Below are positions 14,212 to 14,695 of a stretch of 14,695 nucleotides of DNA, one piece after another (positions within the stretch are counted from its first letter, which is position 1; each line of letters opens with the position of its first letter). The notes below the pieces were generated by a model. The model saw only the letters and a list, made by a program, of their open reading frames with translations, was not told where the DNA came from and made no database searches. The position numbers were made by a program, and so were the translations under genes. This DNA is from an uncultured Clostridiaceae bacterium (lineage in GTDB: Bacteria > Bacillota > Clostridia > TANB77 > CAG-508). Location of the stretch: the NCBI GenBank assembly GCA_958402495.1, contig CATXTS010000037.1, positions 1 to 14,695 of the forward strand, read 5' to 3'.

Positions 14212-14454
14212 ATGAAAATTTCATGGATAAAACAAGAAAAGGATGATAAAAATTTTAGAATGGCAGAAAAGTTAGGAATGAGAGTTTATTCCATTGCAGA
14301 CCCAGAACAAATTGATAATGCAATTGAAGATTTAAGACAAAAGCATATAGATACCATTGTGATTTCTAATGAATTAGCAGGCTTTTCAGAAGACATCATT
14401 AAAAAATATCAAAAAGATGAGCAAATAAAAATCATAATTAGTCCTAGATTCTAA
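14212..14454 (+). CDS. Small V-type ATPase subunit F-like protein
   Basis: 80 residues. The pattern (short beta start KISWI, FRMAEKLGMRVYSIADPEQIDNAIEDL, then IDTIVISNELAGFSEDIIKKYQ and a final IKIIISPRF) resembles subunit F of V/A-type ATPases, which has a Rossmann-like fold of about 100 residues. No other ATPase subunit is present, so it may be a stand-alone relative with another role. A very strong AAAGGAGGAGG site precedes the ATG. A yyaC-like gene follows 38 bases later on the same strand. Confidence 0.5.
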   Translation: MKISWIKQEKDDKNFRMAEKLGMRVYSIADPEQIDNAIEDLRQKHIDTIVISNELAGFSEDIIKKYQKDEQIKIIISPRF

Positions 14455-14492
14455 TACAATACAATAAAACTAGCATAGAAAAAGGTGAAAAT

Positions 14493-14695
14493 ATGGAATT
14501 CTATCCCTCTATATATGAAAGTGGTAATAGTAAGCAACCACAAACAGCCAAAGAAAAATTAGTACAAGAACTTAGCAAACGGCCTATATCAAGAAAAGAG
14601 CAAACATCGTTATATGGAAATTATTTTTCTTTGTATAGGTACTGATAAAATGACGGGAGATTGTTTTGGACCACTAGTAGGGACTAAGTTATTAA
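14493..14695 (+). CDS. yyaC: YyaC-like spore protein, N-terminal part (+1 frameshift, runs off window)
   Basis: YyaC-family proteins are sporulation proteins related to the germination protease fold. Frame 0 from ATG 14493 (AAAGGTGA upstream) gives MEFYPSIYESG then AKEKLVQELSK and stops at 14643. The +1 frame carries the hallmark LCIGTDKMTGDCFGPLVGTKLL up to the window end, matching the YyaC pattern CIGTDRSTGDSLGPLVGTKL. A stop in the +1 frame at 14560 and the frame-0 stop at 14643 confine the frame change to 14563-14642. The only CGG codon in frame 0 is inside that interval (14580-14582). Alternatively the ATG at 14614 starts a shortened protein, but it has no ribosome-binding site. Family assignment rests on about 25 residues. 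Confidence 0.75.
14577..14583 (+). other. Candidate +1 frame transition in the yyaC-like gene at AAA-CGG
   Basis: Frame 0 AAA CGG CCT becomes AAA (C) GGC CTA if the C is bypassed, leading in frame to the CIGTD motif. The exact transition point is inferred; only the interval 14563-14642 is forced by stop codons. Confidence 0.5.

Noticed and set aside
1..14695. CRISPR arrays, tRNA or rRNA genes, insertion sequences
   Set aside because: No regular spaced repeats, tRNA cloverleaf, rRNA sequence or transposase was seen on either strand.

Overview
The window is an AT-rich, low-GC Gram-positive chromosome segment. Codons are dominated by AAA, GAA, TTA and AGA, ribosome-binding sites are strong (AGGAGG), and promoters are of the sigma-A type (TTGACA-17-TATAAT). 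The type II fatty-acid genes, together with a YyaC-like spore gene at the right edge, point to a spore-forming member of the Clostridia. The exact lineage cannot be read from the sequence.

Layout, left to right. Bases 1-3671 hold the end of fabF, then accB, fabZ and accC on the plus strand. They are interrupted by a probable free-standing structured RNA gene (minus, about 1222-1460) and a 94-aa reverse gene (1954-2238). Bases 3695-6798 are an insert unrelated to lipid synthesis: a YcxB-like membrane protein (minus), an M29 aminopeptidase, a prepilin-like coiled-coil protein with a tail-fibre-like end, and a 45-aa acidic reverse gene. Bases 7062-11266 resume lipid synthesis: a FabK/nitronate-monooxygenase-type flavoprotein, accD, an 86-aa reverse gene, accA (broken by +1 at 10052) and fabI. 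Then come L-lactate dehydrogenase, a DEAD-box RNA helicase with a DbpA-type C-terminus and a long leader, a small V-ATPase subunit F-like protein, and the start of a yyaC-like gene that also needs a +1 shift.

Working together: AccB, AccC, AccD and AccA make malonyl-CoA. FabF condenses, FabZ dehydrates, and FabI (possibly also the FabK-like protein) reduces the enoyl-ACP.

Three things stand out. (1) By hand count, CGG is absent as an in-frame codon from the main forward genes, although about 25 out-of-frame CGG triplets occur in them. The only two in-frame CGGs lie at, or inside the narrow interval of, the two places where the reading frame must advance by one base (accA and yyaC). This suggests +1 recoding or four-base decoding at CGG. 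The reverse gene at 1954-2238, with two in-frame CGGs, argues against a strict rule. (2) Forward lipid genes alternate with reverse transcripts that carry their own promoters and terminators, as in a noncontiguous operon. (3) The accB-fabZ gap encodes, on the minus strand, a promoter, a multibranched RNA and an intrinsic terminator that I cannot match to a known RNA family.
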